From JBBDYG01 sp040901765 (GTDB lineage Bacteria; Planctomycetota; Planctomycetia; Pirellulales; Lacipirellulaceae): a stretch of 64,000 nucleotides of DNA. Shown one piece after another: positions 1 to 8,159 of the stretch. Location: positions 62,001 to 126,000 of the forward strand of contig JBBDYG010000048.1 in the NCBI GenBank assembly GCA_040901765.1, given 5' to 3'. The notes beneath the pieces were generated by a model, which saw nothing but the letters and a program-made list of their open reading frames with translations, was not told the origin of the DNA and searched no databases. The position numbers and the translations under genes were made by a program. The first letter of the stretch is position 1; each line of letters starts with the position of its first letter.

Positions 1-1
1 C

Positions 2-511
2 GACGCGGCAATGAACCCGGGGAACTCGGGCGGCCCGATGCTCGACAGCAGCGCTCGGATGATCGGCATGAACGTGGCCATCGCGACTCGCACCGGGCAA
101 AGTGCAGGCGTGGGGTTTGCCATTCCGGTGGATCGCATCCGTCGCTTTCTTCCTGACTTGATCGAACACGGAAAGATCATTCGTCCCTATCACGGCATTG
201 TATCGGTAATGGAAACCAAACGCGGGCTGCGAATCCTTAAGTTGAGTGACGGTGGTCCCGCCGAACGCGCTGGGTTGCGCGGATCTCGGCTCGCCCGACG
301 CCCGACCTCGCAAGGCTTTGGGGTCGTCTCGCAAGTGGTAATCGACCGGGAGTCCGCCGACCTGCTGGTCGCGATCGACGGCAAGGTATTGAAAGACCAC
401 ACGGATTTCGTGGACGTTATGGAAAGCCACAAGCCGGGTGATACCGTGACCCTGACCGTACTTCGTGACGGCGTTCGCCATCAGATTGAATTGACGCTCG
501 GCGCGGCGTAA
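2..511 (+). CDS. HtrA/DegP-type trypsin-like serine protease with PDZ domain (3' part)
   Basis: C-terminal part of a periplasmic HtrA-family protease; the reading frame is open to the left edge, so the start lies outside the window. The first residues hold the catalytic-serine motif NPGNSGGP (serine codon at 26-28), followed by the last strands of the protease barrel (GVGFAIPVDRI). The final ~95 residues look like one PDZ domain, with a GPAERAGLRG carboxylate-binding-loop region and an LLVAIDGKVLKD strand. Family members degrade or refold misfolded envelope proteins. The linker inside the PDZ (SRLARRPTSQGFG) is longer and more basic than usual. Family assignment is firm; substrate and regulation cannot be seen. 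Confidence 0.88.
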   Translation, partial: DAAMNPGNSGGPMLDSSARMIGMNVAIATRTGQSAGVGFAIPVDRIRRFLPDLIEHGKIIRPYHGIVSVMETKRGLRILKLSDGGPAERAGLRGSRLARRPTSQGFGVVSQVVIDRESADLLVAIDGKVLKDHTDFVDVMESHKPGDTVTLTVLRDGVRHQIELTLGAA

Positions 512-1103
512 CGCGTTGTGGGGCCACTCCAATCTGCCGTCAAAGTTTGCGCTGCTTGTCAAGGGTCCGCGTCTTGCTGCAAGTGGGTCTATCCATCTCA
601 TTCAGATCGCCCATTTTCATAAAAGTCCAGTAAGTGAAAATGTTTGCGGCAATTCTCGCGATGTTAATCTGGGCGATTGCTAGAGTATGGCGATCCGAAC
701 AGCAACTCGTTAGCTCGCAATGGTTTAAGTTGCGTTCGTCCTAGATTACCTAGCTTTTGCACTTCCGCCAAACGCGGTGCATACCTCGACCGTCCCGTTA
801 GCTTCGGGTTTGAGGCCCTTGAGGCGGTCGCTCAATCGGTTAGGTTCGGCTTTCCTGCGGTAACGAGTTCGAGGGCGTGAGGGTCATGCCCGGCTCAAAG
901 CCGCTCCGCTTGCCGGCATTCTCTAACCGTTGATGTTTATCTGGCGCGTCGCTGTCCACCGTGGACACGGAATTTACTACGGCGCGTCGCCTTCCATTTC
1001 GAGGTTGCCCCTCTTCCGCCGCACCGCTGTTTCGATTTGCCGGCCGAAACGGTCCGATTGACGCGAGCTTGGACGAGAGGCACGAGACAAGGAGCCGAAG
1101 AAG
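512..1103. other. 592-bp intergenic stretch, no recognised gene
   Basis: No reading frame here has a credible start, ribosome-binding site or recognisable product. The middle contains a compact fold: CGACCG (787-792) pairs with CGGTCG (825-830), enclosing a small CCCG/CGGG hairpin (794-797 with 805-808). The word CGTTAGCT occurs at 708-715 and 796-803. I compared both strands by eye with tmRNA, RNase P RNA and SRP RNA signatures and saw none. It may be an unrecognised structured RNA or simply the upstream region of the next gene. Confidence 0.3.
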
Positions 1104-1634
1104 ATGTTACAGAGCCTTGCGTTGGCCGCAGTCGCGACCCAAATGCTAGCAACTGCCACCGTGCAGTCCCCGCGTTGGGAAGCCGACTACGGCAAAGCTT
1201 TGGCCACGACCCGGGCGACAGACGCCCAGCCGTTGTTGGTCGTCTTGGAAAACTCCGCCACGGAGGCGGAGCAATTCGACGCCGACCTGCTAGCGCCGGC
1301 CGGTGAGAACGAGCCAGCGGGCACACCAGCCCTGGACGCCTACCGCGTCTGCCGCGTGGATGTGACTAGCGATTACGGCAAGAAGGTGGCCGAGGTATTT
1401 CATGCCAAGAAATTCCCATTTGTGGCGATCATTGATCGCACCGGCTCGGTGATCCTGCATTCGCAGACCGGTCCGGTTGACGCTCAAGTGTGGGGCGAGA
1501 AGTTGGCGCGTTACCAGGACGGCAACCAGCCGGTTCGGGTCCGCGTATCGCGTCCCAATTACGATAGTGGCAACTTCTCGATGCCGGTCTATTCCAGCCC
1601 GCCATCCAATTGCCCGAATTGCCAGCGTTATTAA
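1104..1634 (+). CDS. Secreted thioredoxin-fold protein lacking the CxxC active site
   Basis: 176-residue protein with a hydrophobic, signal-peptide-like N-terminus (roughly residues 1-20, ending TATVQS). The remainder follows a thioredoxin-like pattern: an N-terminal strand QPLLVVLENS, then a strand/helix with FHAKKFPFVAIIDRTGSVI, where the cis-proline position would be KFPFVA. No redox CxxC follows the first strand; the only paired cysteines are CPNC at the extreme C-terminus (residues ~171-174), an unusual place. A ribosome-binding site (AAGGAG) lies about ten bases before the ATG. It stands alone and is closed by a strong terminator. Function is unknown; a non-catalytic or binding role is possible. 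Fold assignment is inference from pattern. Confidence 0.7.
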   Translation: MLQSLALAAVATQMLATATVQSPRWEADYGKALATTRATDAQPLLVVLENSATEAEQFDADLLAPAGENEPAGTPALDAYRVCRVDVTSDYGKKVAEVFHAKKFPFVAIIDRTGSVILHSQTGPVDAQVWGEKLARYQDGNQPVRVRVSRPNYDSGNFSMPVYSSPPSNCPNCQRY

Positions 1635-1683
1635 TCAGGGCACCGCTGCACTAGTGAATTGCAACTTTGACCATGCAGTGCCA

Positions 1684-1716
1684 CGCGGCCTGGAGTTTTC
1701 TCCAGGCCGCGTTTTT
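1684..1716 (+). terminator. Rho-independent terminator after the thioredoxin-fold gene
   Basis: A perfect 12-bp GC-rich stem (1684-1695 with 1700-1711) with a TTTT loop is followed by five T residues (1712-1716). It lies 50 bases after the stop codon at 1634 and is a textbook intrinsic terminator on the plus strand. Confidence 0.92.
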
Positions 1717-1805
1717 GTTGGTGCTTGGCGTTGAATAATTTTCAGGCCTCATCTCAATTAAATTCGGAGGTTGTTGCGAGCTAAACGCACCGCTAGGTTT
1801 CCTCT

Positions 1806-2023
1806 CAAGCCGGAGGCTTGGCAGCAATTAGCCGGTGGTTAAGCGATAGCGCCACCACCGGAAATGTGAGGTCGTGCTATTCAGCACCCCGGCAGGGGTG
1901 CCAGCAATTGCGCCACGGCCGAAGCTGCTGCGACCCCTGCCGGGGTCGTGCGTGAAATGCTTTTGCTCTCCGGTGGTGCGCTTCGCGACCACCGGCTAAT
2001 GGCTGTCATCCCGCTGGGATAAA
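1806..2023. repeat. Dispersed nested-palindrome element, copy 1 (~218 bp)
   Basis: Near-identical in layout to 38380-38596. From left to right: a self-complementary hairpin CAAGCCGGAGGCTTG (1806-1820); the arm ATTAGCCGGTGGT, whose exact reverse complement ACCACCGGCTAAT lies near the right end (1988-2000); an inner pair AGCGCCACCACCGG / CCGGTGGTGCGCT; central hairpins around CACCCCGGCAGGGGTG and GACCCCTGCCGGGGTC; and a right hairpin ATCCCGCTGGGAT. No coding frame is evident. It resembles a MITE- or REP-like element that depends on a transposase elsewhere. It fills most of the gap between the terminator and tsaD. Confidence 0.82.
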
Positions 2024-2156
2024 ATACGAAACGACGCCAAGCTGTCACAATGCTAAAGACCTGACAGTACCGCAGCGCTGCAACTCATTTGATGAACTGA
2101 ATGTTGATAACGCGATCGGTCGCCGCCGACCACACGTGGTGCCCGGCTGTGGAAGA

Positions 2157-3185
2157 TTAGCGCGGCCGCTCTACGCCGGGGTAAACATCCAGATCGAGCG
2201 AGTCGAACAAGCCGGCTTTAGCGCGTTCAATGGCGATTGCCCCCATGACCGCATTGTCGGTACAGAGTCGCAGTGGCGGGACATGAAGGACATAGTCGAA
2301 CACCTGGGCCGATTCCTCAAGCCGCTCGCGAAAGCGAGCGTTCGCGGCCACGCCGCCGCCCACGCACAGCGTCTTGAACCCCGATTGGCGAAGGGCCAAT
2401 TCCGCTTTGCCAACTAAGCAATCGACCACGGCCTCTTGAAAACTGGCGGCGATGTCCGCTACCTGCCGATCGCTGAGGTCCGGTTCTTTCGCATCGGCCA
2501 GTTTGCCTGGTCCCAGCACCAAGTAGCGCACGGCGGTTTTAAGGCCGCTGAAGCTGAAGTTCAGCCGCGAAGCGTCGTCGAGCAGCGGCCGAGGAAAGCG
2601 ATGCCGCCTGGGGTCGCCGCGCTCGGCGGATCGCTGAATCGACGGGCCGCCGGGATAGGGCAGCCCCAGCAAGCTGGCGACCTTGTCGAACGCCTCGCCG
2701 GCGGCGTCGTCGATCGTGCCACCCATCAGCGTGAAATCGGTCGGCCCCAGGCAACGATAGATGTTCGAATGCCCGCCGCTAACGATGAGACCGATGCAGG
2801 GAAAGATGTCGACGCCGCTCGCGATTCGGCAGGCGTAGATGTGGGCTTGCAGGTGATTCACGGCGAGCAAGGGCAAGTCACACGCCACACACAATGACTT
2901 AGCGGCCACGAGCCCCACGAGTAATGAACCCGCCAATCCCGGTGTATTGGCAACCGCCACCGCATCGAGATCGGCCAGCGTGAGGTTCGCCTTGCGAAGC
3001 GTCTCATCAATCACCGGTAAAATTCGCTCGACATGGGCCCGCGATGCAATCTCCGGCACCACGCCGCCGAACCGCCGGTGCAGCTCGTCCTGCGACGCCA
3101 CGACCGAGGCCAATACTTCGAGCCGATCGGTCACGACCGCGGCAGCGGTTTCGTCGCACGTGGTTTCGAGCGTGAGGATTTTCAT
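2157..3185 (-). CDS. tsaD: tRNA N6-adenosine threonylcarbamoyltransferase TsaD
   Basis: 342-residue ASKHA-fold enzyme that transfers the threonylcarbamoyl group from TC-AMP to A37 of ANN-decoding tRNAs, working with TsaB and TsaE (not in this window). Visible hallmarks: the N-terminal ETTCDETAAA phosphate-binding strand, the metal-ligand motif NHLQAH with His111 and His115, the nucleotide-binding SGGHSN segment, and the C-terminal CTDNAVMGA with the metal-binding aspartate near residue 310. Length is typical. It is the last gene of a minus-strand group, six bases after the methyltransferase, so co-transcription is likely. Confidence 0.96.
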   Translation of the reverse strand: MKILTLETTCDETAAAVVTDRLEVLASVVASQDELHRRFGGVVPEIASRAHVERILPVIDETLRKANLTLADLDAVAVANTPGLAGSLLVGLVAAKSLCVACDLPLLAVNHLQAHIYACRIASGVDIFPCIGLIVSGGHSNIYRCLGPTDFTLMGGTIDDAAGEAFDKVASLLGLPYPGGPSIQRSAERGDPRRHRFPRPLLDDASRLNFSFSGLKTAVRYLVLGPGKLADAKEPDLSDRQVADIAASFQEAVVDCLVGKAELALRQSGFKTLCVGGGVAANARFRERLEESAQVFDYVLHVPPLRLCTDNAVMGAIAIERAKAGLFDSLDLDVYPGVERPR

Positions 3186-3191
3186 ACGAGT

Positions 3192-3839
3192 TTACCGCAG
3201 GTGATGCACCCACGCCGGCGGCACATTCGCCCACACCCGGTCTCGACGGATTTCGCGCTCGGCAAGTAGCTGCTCCAACAATTGACCGATCGAGTTGAGG
3301 CGCGTCCGTTCGTCGTGAGCACTGAACGCGGCTTTGGCCCGCCGAATTGCAATGTACTCGAAAAAGCTGATCGTCCCGTCCGCGGCGAGCAGCCGCTTCA
3401 TCTTCGACACCAGCCGCTCGACAAGGTCGAGCGAGAAATTATTGAGTGGCAAACCGGAGATAATCACGTCGAATCTATTTGATTCTGGCAAGTCTTCGAC
3501 GCTCGCCTGCATGATTTCCACGCGGTCGGAAACCGCTTGCCATCGAGGCTCTCTGCGCAGTCGGTCGCGAAGCCGATTGGCGAATCGTTCGTTCAATTCG
3601 ACGAGCGTCAACTGGTCGTTAGCCCCGAGTGCGGACAGGATTTCGCGAGTAACCGCTCCGGTTCCGGAGCCGACTTCGAGGATTTGCCGCGGTGCTGCGC
3701 CGTTCGATACGCCTTCTCGCACGAAATGCGTCAGCGCGCGAGCGAGACGCCGTCCGCTCGGAAGTATCGCGCCCGTGTCGTGAAACGTCCGGCGGAACTC
3801 GTTCCAAAACAGCCGATAGTCTGCGAGTTGCTGCTGCAT
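3192..3839 (-). CDS. Class I SAM-dependent methyltransferase
   Basis: 215-residue Rossmann-type methyltransferase. Motif I (LEVGSGTGAVTREIL) lies at residues 54-68, an acidic motif II region follows (LTLVELNERFA), and the motif IV region reads DVIISGLPLNNF. The spacing and the LPLNNF motif resemble phospholipid N-methyltransferase (PmtA) and KsgA/Erm-type enzymes. The substrate could be phosphatidylethanolamine or an RNA; I cannot decide. It sits 53 bases downstream of the DUF1207 gene and 6 bases upstream of tsaD, suggesting one transcript. The start ATG at 3839 is the only one upstream of the conserved core. Confidence 0.8.
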   Translation of the reverse strand: MQQQLADYRLFWNEFRRTFHDTGAILPSGRRLARALTHFVREGVSNGAAPRQILEVGSGTGAVTREILSALGANDQLTLVELNERFANRLRDRLRREPRWQAVSDRVEIMQASVEDLPESNRFDVIISGLPLNNFSLDLVERLVSKMKRLLAADGTISFFEYIAIRRAKAAFSAHDERTRLNSIGQLLEQLLAEREIRRDRVWANVPPAWVHHLR

Positions 3840-3892
3840 GACCGACAGCGTACGCGTGAAGCGCTGCCTGTGAAAGGGTCATCGACGCGCCG

Positions 3893-5005
3893 CTAGAAAT
3901 CATACCAAACCCCGAAGCCGATTTGCTCCTCGGAGATGTCGAAGAACTGATAGTGGTTCGACTTTCCATTCAGGTAGTGCAAACCCGTGCGAAGCATCGA
4001 GCCGGTGGCACCGCGCCACAGCCAACCCGCTTGAAAAGTGAAGTCGCCGCCGAAGTCAATCTCTTGCCTCAAATGGCCATTGGTGGCGACGAACGGGGTG
4101 CCCGCGCAGCCAGTTGGACCTGGCTCGGCGTATTCGAAGCCGAACTGGAACTCCCACGGGTCCGCGCCTCCAGAGGTATAAAACGCGTAGGCTGTTTCGC
4201 CGTACAGGCGTAGCGCTGGATCGGGGTAATAGGAGAGACCCGCGAGGATCGCATCTCGGACGTAGTTGATTCGCGTGGAACCGGGAACGCGGGTAAGATA
4301 TTCGTCCCCTAGATGCGAACTGAGATGGTAGTAACCCGTCTTGAACTGCCAATTATCAACTCCGTAAACCAACGGCATGCCGACTCGAAAGTCGGAGGAT
4401 TCCACGTCGCGGTTCTGTTCCAGGTTCAGCCGCACGAGTGCCGCGCCTTCGATTTGCGCTTCAAATCCTTCTGGGCTTTGTGGGTTTCCGTTGCCATAGC
4501 GTAGGAGCGACCGGCGACCGCCGAGCGTGCCGTCCCAGAGCCAGTCGCCGCTGCCGTTTTCGTGAAACGTCGTTAGCCCAATGCGAGGCTCGCGCGGCCC
4601 GGCAAGATACGACCGGTAAATCAACCCATCGGGCAGCAGTTCCCAGCACCACGGGGCACTTGCCGACGGGAACATGAGGTCCGGCACGTATTCTCCGTGG
4701 GGCTGGACGTACACATCCGCGGTCTCGACGACGCCTTCGATCGGGGGCGGATCAATCCAAGCACCCTGTAGGGCCGATGCTAGACGGACCCCTTGATCTG
4801 CGCCGGGCGGGACTGCACCTGCCGCATGAGTGACCGGCGAGCCTTGGGCCAGTGGCTCTCGGGCTGGTGGCCTTTGGAAGGGGTTTTCGAGTTCCGGCCG
4901 CTCCCGCCGCAACGGGAAGGGAAATTCAGCCCATGCCGCCATCGGCGCAACGGTCCACGCCAAGGCGCACGACAGTAGCCAGGCTCGATTTGCTGCGAAT
5001 CTCAT
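3893..5005 (-). CDS. DUF1207 family secreted/outer-membrane-type protein
   Basis: About 370 residues from the chosen start. The N-terminus is a signal peptide (residues 1-26, cleavage near AAWA-EF) followed by a proline-rich linker. From about residue 110 the sequence has the alternating aromatic and glycine pattern of a beta-barrel-like protein, ending in an aromatic residue (GVWYDF), as outer-membrane proteins often do. The whole matches what I know of DUF1207, a planctomycete family of unknown function. An upstream in-frame start at 5113 would add 36 residues in front of the signal peptide, so I prefer the ATG at 5005. It leads the methyltransferase/tsaD group. Confidence 0.75.
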   Translation of the reverse strand: MRFAANRAWLLSCALAWTVAPMAAWAEFPFPLRRERPELENPFQRPPAREPLAQGSPVTHAAGAVPPGADQGVRLASALQGAWIDPPPIEGVVETADVYVQPHGEYVPDLMFPSASAPWCWELLPDGLIYRSYLAGPREPRIGLTTFHENGSGDWLWDGTLGGRRSLLRYGNGNPQSPEGFEAQIEGAALVRLNLEQNRDVESSDFRVGMPLVYGVDNWQFKTGYYHLSSHLGDEYLTRVPGSTRINYVRDAILAGLSYYPDPALRLYGETAYAFYTSGGADPWEFQFGFEYAEPGPTGCAGTPFVATNGHLRQEIDFGGDFTFQAGWLWRGATGSMLRTGLHYLNGKSNHYQFFDISEEQIGFGVWYDF

Positions 5006-5146
5006 GTCAGCTAGCGCGTAGAGTGGGCCATGCGGGTGTAGGCTCCGCCGGGGCGGAACACTATCATTTAATGCAGGCAGGAAACAGAGCGGATTATGGG
5101 CGGTTGCTAGCACAGCGTTGGCCGGTCAAGCATCAAGGAGATCGCG

Positions 5147-5461
5147 ATGGTACTGATGGAATTAAGCGTCGTTCCGGTGGGCGCGGGCGAGAGCATCGGC
5201 CAGCATGTCGCTAAATGCGTCGATATCATCGATCGCAGCGGACTCGATTACCAGCTTCATGCAACGGGGACGATCGTGGAAGGCGAACTGAACCAGGTGC
5301 TCGATTTGGTTCGACAATGCATGGAAATTACGATCGAGTATACTGCCCGGGTAATTTGCACGGTAAGGTTGGACTACGACGGCGGTAAGCGAGGCCAATT
5401 GCATGATAACGTGGCGCGGGTCGAGCAAGAGTTGGGGCGCGCCCTTAAGAAGACGAGCTGA
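5147..5461 (+). CDS. MTH1187/YkoF-like thiamine-binding family protein
   Basis: 104-residue single-domain protein matching the DUF77/MTH1187 family: MELSVVPVGAGESIGQHVAKC at the start, a central LDYQLHATGTIVEG segment, and a C-terminal helix carrying the VARVEQELG pattern. Family members form tetramers of ferredoxin-like folds and have been reported to bind thiamine or its pyrimidine part. The in vivo role is not established. A strong ribosome-binding site (AAGGAG, about 5130-5135) lies seven bases upstream of the ATG. The flavin reductase starts 62 bases downstream on the same strand and may be co-transcribed. Confidence 0.82.
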   Translation: MVLMELSVVPVGAGESIGQHVAKCVDIIDRSGLDYQLHATGTIVEGELNQVLDLVRQCMEITIEYTARVICTVRLDYDGGKRGQLHDNVARVEQELGRALKKTS

Positions 5462-5523
5462 ATTTCTCGGAAACACGACACGCGTTATCCAAGGCACGGC
5501 GGCCCAACGAGAGAGGTACAAAA

Positions 5524-6000
5524 ATGTCGCAATCGCGCGAGTTTGATCCGGTGCTGGGCCGCATTCCCAGCGGGATTTTCGTTCTTTCGATCGGCACTGG
5601 GGAGCGCGCGACCGGGATGCTCGCTAGCTTTGTGATGCAAGCGGGTTTTGAACCGCCGACGATCAGCGTGGCGGTCAAGCTTGGCCGGTACGTGTGCGAC
5701 TGGCTCACCGAAGGCCAGCCGTTCGTGCTCAATGCGATCGGCGAAAAGCAGTCCCACTTCCTGAAGCATTTCGGCAAGGGTTTTCCACCGGGCGAGCCGG
5801 CGTTTGAAGGGCTGGCCATAACTCACTGTGCGCGCGGCGTGCCGATCTTACGCGGCGTGCTCGGACACCTCGAATGCGAGCCGACATCGCACGCCGATTC
5901 CGGCGACCATCGCGTCTTCTTGGCCCGCGTAGTACGCGGCGCGCTCGAGCAGGACGTTCCGCCGATGGTCCACGTGCGCAAAAGTGGGGCGAATTATTGA
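5524..6000 (+). CDS. Flavin reductase-like (FMN-binding split barrel) protein
   Basis: 158 residues with the flavin-reductase-like pattern: an N-terminal VLGRIPSGIFVLSIG strand pair, then GMLASFVMQAGFEPPTISVAV, the FMN-phosphate region, and a mid-protein LNAIGEKQSHFLKHFGKG helix. The last third holds the barrel-closing strand LGHLECEPTSHADSGDHRVFLARV. Relatives use NAD(P)H to reduce FMN or hold FMN as an electron carrier; no oxygenase partner lies nearby. Length is normal. AGAGAGGTAC before the ATG is a plausible ribosome-binding site. Confidence 0.85.
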   Translation: MSQSREFDPVLGRIPSGIFVLSIGTGERATGMLASFVMQAGFEPPTISVAVKLGRYVCDWLTEGQPFVLNAIGEKQSHFLKHFGKGFPPGEPAFEGLAITHCARGVPILRGVLGHLECEPTSHADSGDHRVFLARVVRGALEQDVPPMVHVRKSGANY

Positions 6001-6016
6001 GTCGTTGGGGAAAGGT

Positions 6017-6096
6017 AAAAATGTGCAAGTGTCGAAGTGTAGAAAAGTAAGTTACGGCGATTTTACTTTTTGACATTTGCACATTTCGACATTTCT
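6017..6096. repeat. AT-rich imperfect inverted repeat upstream of lhgO
   Basis: Arm 1 (about 6017-6050) is built from AAATGT, GCAAGTGT, CGAAGTGT and AAAAGTAA. Arm 2 (about 6061-6096) is its imperfect reverse complement with the middle words swapped. It lies between the flavin reductase stop and the oxidase start. The unusual point is that each arm is itself a tandem of a degenerate eight-base word. Confidence 0.7.
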
Positions 6097-6114
6097 TCCT
6101 GGCTGCCCACCTCC

Positions 6115-7311
6115 ATGCCCACGAATGACCTCGTAATCATCGGTGGCGGCATTGTCGGCCTGGCTACCGCCTATCGGTTCACCGAGCGGTTTCCACAGCG
6201 ACGCGTCGTTGTGCTAGAAAAAGAGCCAGACATCGCGCAACACCAGACGGGCCGCAATTCGGGAGTGCTCCACTCGGGCATCTATTACAAGCCCGGTTCG
6301 CTGAAAGCGATCAATTGCCGCGAAGGGAAGCGGGCAATGGAAGCATTTTGCGACGCCGAACAGATCCCGTTCGAGATTTGCGGCAAAGTAATCGTTGCGG
6401 TAAATGAAAAGGAACTTCCCGCACTCGATCGCCTCTATGAACGCGGTCAGGCCAACGGCGTCCTTTGCGAAATGATCGATGCCGGGCGATTGCAGGAACT
6501 AGAGCCGCACGCACGCGGCGTACGGGCCATCCACGTCAAGGAAGCTGGCATCGTCAGCTATCGGCAGGTCTCGGCCAAGCTGGCCGAACGCGTTCGCCAG
6601 CGCGAGGGCCAAGTCGTGAACGGCGCCAAAGCGATTGGTTTCGAGCGCCGCGGCGATGCAGTGACAGTGCTCACAACGCGCGGCGAATATACGGCGACAC
6701 AAATCGTGAATTGTGCCGGGCTGTATAGTGATCGAATTGCAGCGCTAAGCGGCAAACCGCCCGGTGTGAGGATCGTACCGTTTCGCGGCGAATACTACGA
6801 GTTGCGTCCCGAGGCGCACCACTTGGTGCGAAACCTTATTTACCCCGTTCCCGATGCGGAGTTTCCCTTCTTGGGCGTTCACTTCACGCGAATGATCGAC
6901 GGCCGCGTGGAATGTGGGCCTAACGCCGTGCTGGCCTTCGCGCGCGAGGGGTATACCAAACGCACGATCAACCTGGCCGAACTTGCACAATCGCTGAGTT
7001 ACCCCGGCTTCGTACGGATCGCGCTCAAGCACTGGCGCATGGGCATGGGCGAAATCTGGCGCAGCGTAAGCAAGACGGCGTTCGTGCGGGCATTGCAGCG
7101 GCTGCTGCCCGATATCCGTCCCGAGCACCTGGCACCGGCCCCCGCCGGCGTCCGCGCCCAAGCGGTCTTACGCAACGGCACGCTCGTCGACGATTTTCTG
7201 ATTGAAGAGAGCGACCGCGTCGTGAATGTGCTCAATGCTCCGTCACCCGCGGCGACTTCGGCGCTGAATATCGGTGGGTTGATTGTAGAGAAGCTGGCGC
7301 GGCGGATGTAA
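6115..7311 (+). CDS. lhgO: L-2-hydroxyglutarate oxidase LhgO
   Basis: About 398 residues from the ATG at 6115, immediately before the FAD-binding Rossmann motif IIGGGIVGLATAY. An in-frame ATG at 6070 would add 15 residues coded inside an inverted repeat, so it is rejected. Diagnostic segments: HQTGRNSGVLHSGIYY after the Rossmann motif, VPFRGEYYEL, and the C-terminal GVRAQAVLRNGTLVDDF stretch. The enzyme is a DAO-family flavoprotein that oxidises L-2-hydroxyglutarate to 2-oxoglutarate, feeding electrons to the membrane quinone pool. It appears to be transcribed alone. Confidence 0.93.
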   Translation: MPTNDLVIIGGGIVGLATAYRFTERFPQRRVVVLEKEPDIAQHQTGRNSGVLHSGIYYKPGSLKAINCREGKRAMEAFCDAEQIPFEICGKVIVAVNEKELPALDRLYERGQANGVLCEMIDAGRLQELEPHARGVRAIHVKEAGIVSYRQVSAKLAERVRQREGQVVNGAKAIGFERRGDAVTVLTTRGEYTATQIVNCAGLYSDRIAALSGKPPGVRIVPFRGEYYELRPEAHHLVRNLIYPVPDAEFPFLGVHFTRMIDGRVECGPNAVLAFAREGYTKRTINLAELAQSLSYPGFVRIALKHWRMGMGEIWRSVSKTAFVRALQRLLPDIRPEHLAPAPAGVRAQAVLRNGTLVDDFLIEESDRVVNVLNAPSPAATSALNIGGLIVEKLARRM

Positions 7312-7349
7312 GCGCTATTGCGCCTGCAACGTCTCTCCGTAACGGAGAA

Positions 7350-7706
7350 TCAAATTGATCCACTGACTTCCACGGTTCGCAAGGGAAAATCAATTTTCAA
7401 CCGATGCTGCAGCAGTAATCCAGTACCGAGAAGTAGTTCTTGGCAGCTAGAGAAAGTAGCTTGGCATTCTCGAAGCGTGCCATCGAACCAGATATCGACA
7501 AGATACGCATCTTCTTCGATCTCCTGGTCAGCGGCAAGGATTGGAATCGCGCGACCAATAAAGCGCGGCTTGAAGTGATCTCGCAAAGACTCCGGAAGTT
7601 CGAGGTCACCATTGAAGCCAGTGTCGATTATCGCCGTCCAAGTTCGACCGCCGATATTCAGTGCGATGACTGGAACTCCGTCATTATTGACGGTTCCGGT
7701 AATCAC
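7350..7706 (-). CDS. Clan AA retropepsin-like aspartic protease
   Basis: 118 residues with a single active-site triad AIIDTGFNGDLELP (DTG at residues ~28-30) and a downstream hydrophobic-hydrophobic-glycine motif LLLGTGLLLQH, the pattern of small single-domain clan AA proteases of the AF_0612 type. Such proteins must dimerise to form an active site. The start is GTG at 7706, and its first four bases GTGA overlap the stop codon of the upstream 83-residue gene, showing translational coupling. Natural substrates of this family are unknown. Confidence 0.82.
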   Translation of the reverse strand: MITGTVNNDGVPVIALNIGGRTWTAIIDTGFNGDLELPESLRDHFKPRFIGRAIPILAADQEIEEDAYLVDIWFDGTLRECQATFSSCQELLLGTGLLLQHRLKIDFPLRTVEVSGSI

Positions 7707-7954
7707 CGTCGCCTACCTTTGCGGAAGTAACCCTTGGATCCCACGCGCTCGAAAAAAAGTGGAGATGGCAAGCCCGCAGAGTCGCGCTGGGCAACGATAT
7801 CTTGCATCGAAGAACCGAACCAAATCTGAGCGGTGGACGGATCGATTCCAACCGTCTGGCCTTTACGATCAGACACATCGTGTTCACGTTGGTAATCGGC
7901 CCAGATCTGACGGGCACGAACGGTGTCGGATTCAGTCCAAGTTAAAGTGGCCAC
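7703..7954 (-). CDS. Small protein translationally coupled to the aspartic protease
   Basis: 83 residues, basic at the C-terminus (ends YFRKGRRR). The central pattern VGIDPSTAQIWFGSSMQDIV followed by RVGSKGYFRKG resembles the small partner proteins often found before AF_0612-type aspartic proteases, but I cannot name the family. The stop codon overlaps the protease start by four bases, so the two are almost certainly made together and may form a complex or an enzyme/substrate or enzyme/regulator pair. Confidence 0.68.
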   Translation of the reverse strand: MATLTWTESDTVRARQIWADYQREHDVSDRKGQTVGIDPSTAQIWFGSSMQDIVAQRDSAGLPSPLFFERVGSKGYFRKGRRR

Positions 7955-7986
7955 GATAAACTCGCTCGTTCCGCTGTGCTATCAAG

Positions 7987-8061
7987 TCGGGGTGACACGA
8001 TTCGAACGTGCGACCCCCTGCTCCCAAAGCAGGTGCTCTAGCCAGGCTGAGCTACACCCCG
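7987..8061 (-). tRNA. tRNA-Pro (anticodon TGG)
   Basis: On the minus strand a complete cloverleaf can be drawn: acceptor stem CGGGGTG/CACCCCG with discriminator A, a D-arm with TAGCTCAG, an anticodon stem CCTGC/GCAGG enclosing the loop TTTGGGA (anticodon TGG, reading CCN proline codons), and a T-arm with GTTCGAATC. Length is 75 nt without an encoded CCA end. It sits just downstream of parB on the same strand. Confidence 0.95.
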
Positions 8062-8159
8062 ATGAGTTGATCGTACCCAGCCCCGCGCGAGCAGGCAATC
8101 CGTGCAGAAGGGGCTGTTGCCACCAAAGACCGCCTCGATGGCGCGAAGTTCGCGTGGAA

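Noticed and set aside
677..880. Open frame of 67 residues in the first intergenic region
   Set aside because: Starts at TTG without a ribosome-binding site, composition is not protein-like, and no homologue pattern is visible.
512..1103. tmRNA or RNase P RNA
   Set aside because: No GATTCGAC 5' signature, no tag codons, no GGAAAGTCC-type P4 element on either strand.
1806..2023. CRISPR array
   Set aside because: The repeats are nested palindromes in one unit, not regularly spaced identical repeats with spacers; no cas genes in the window.
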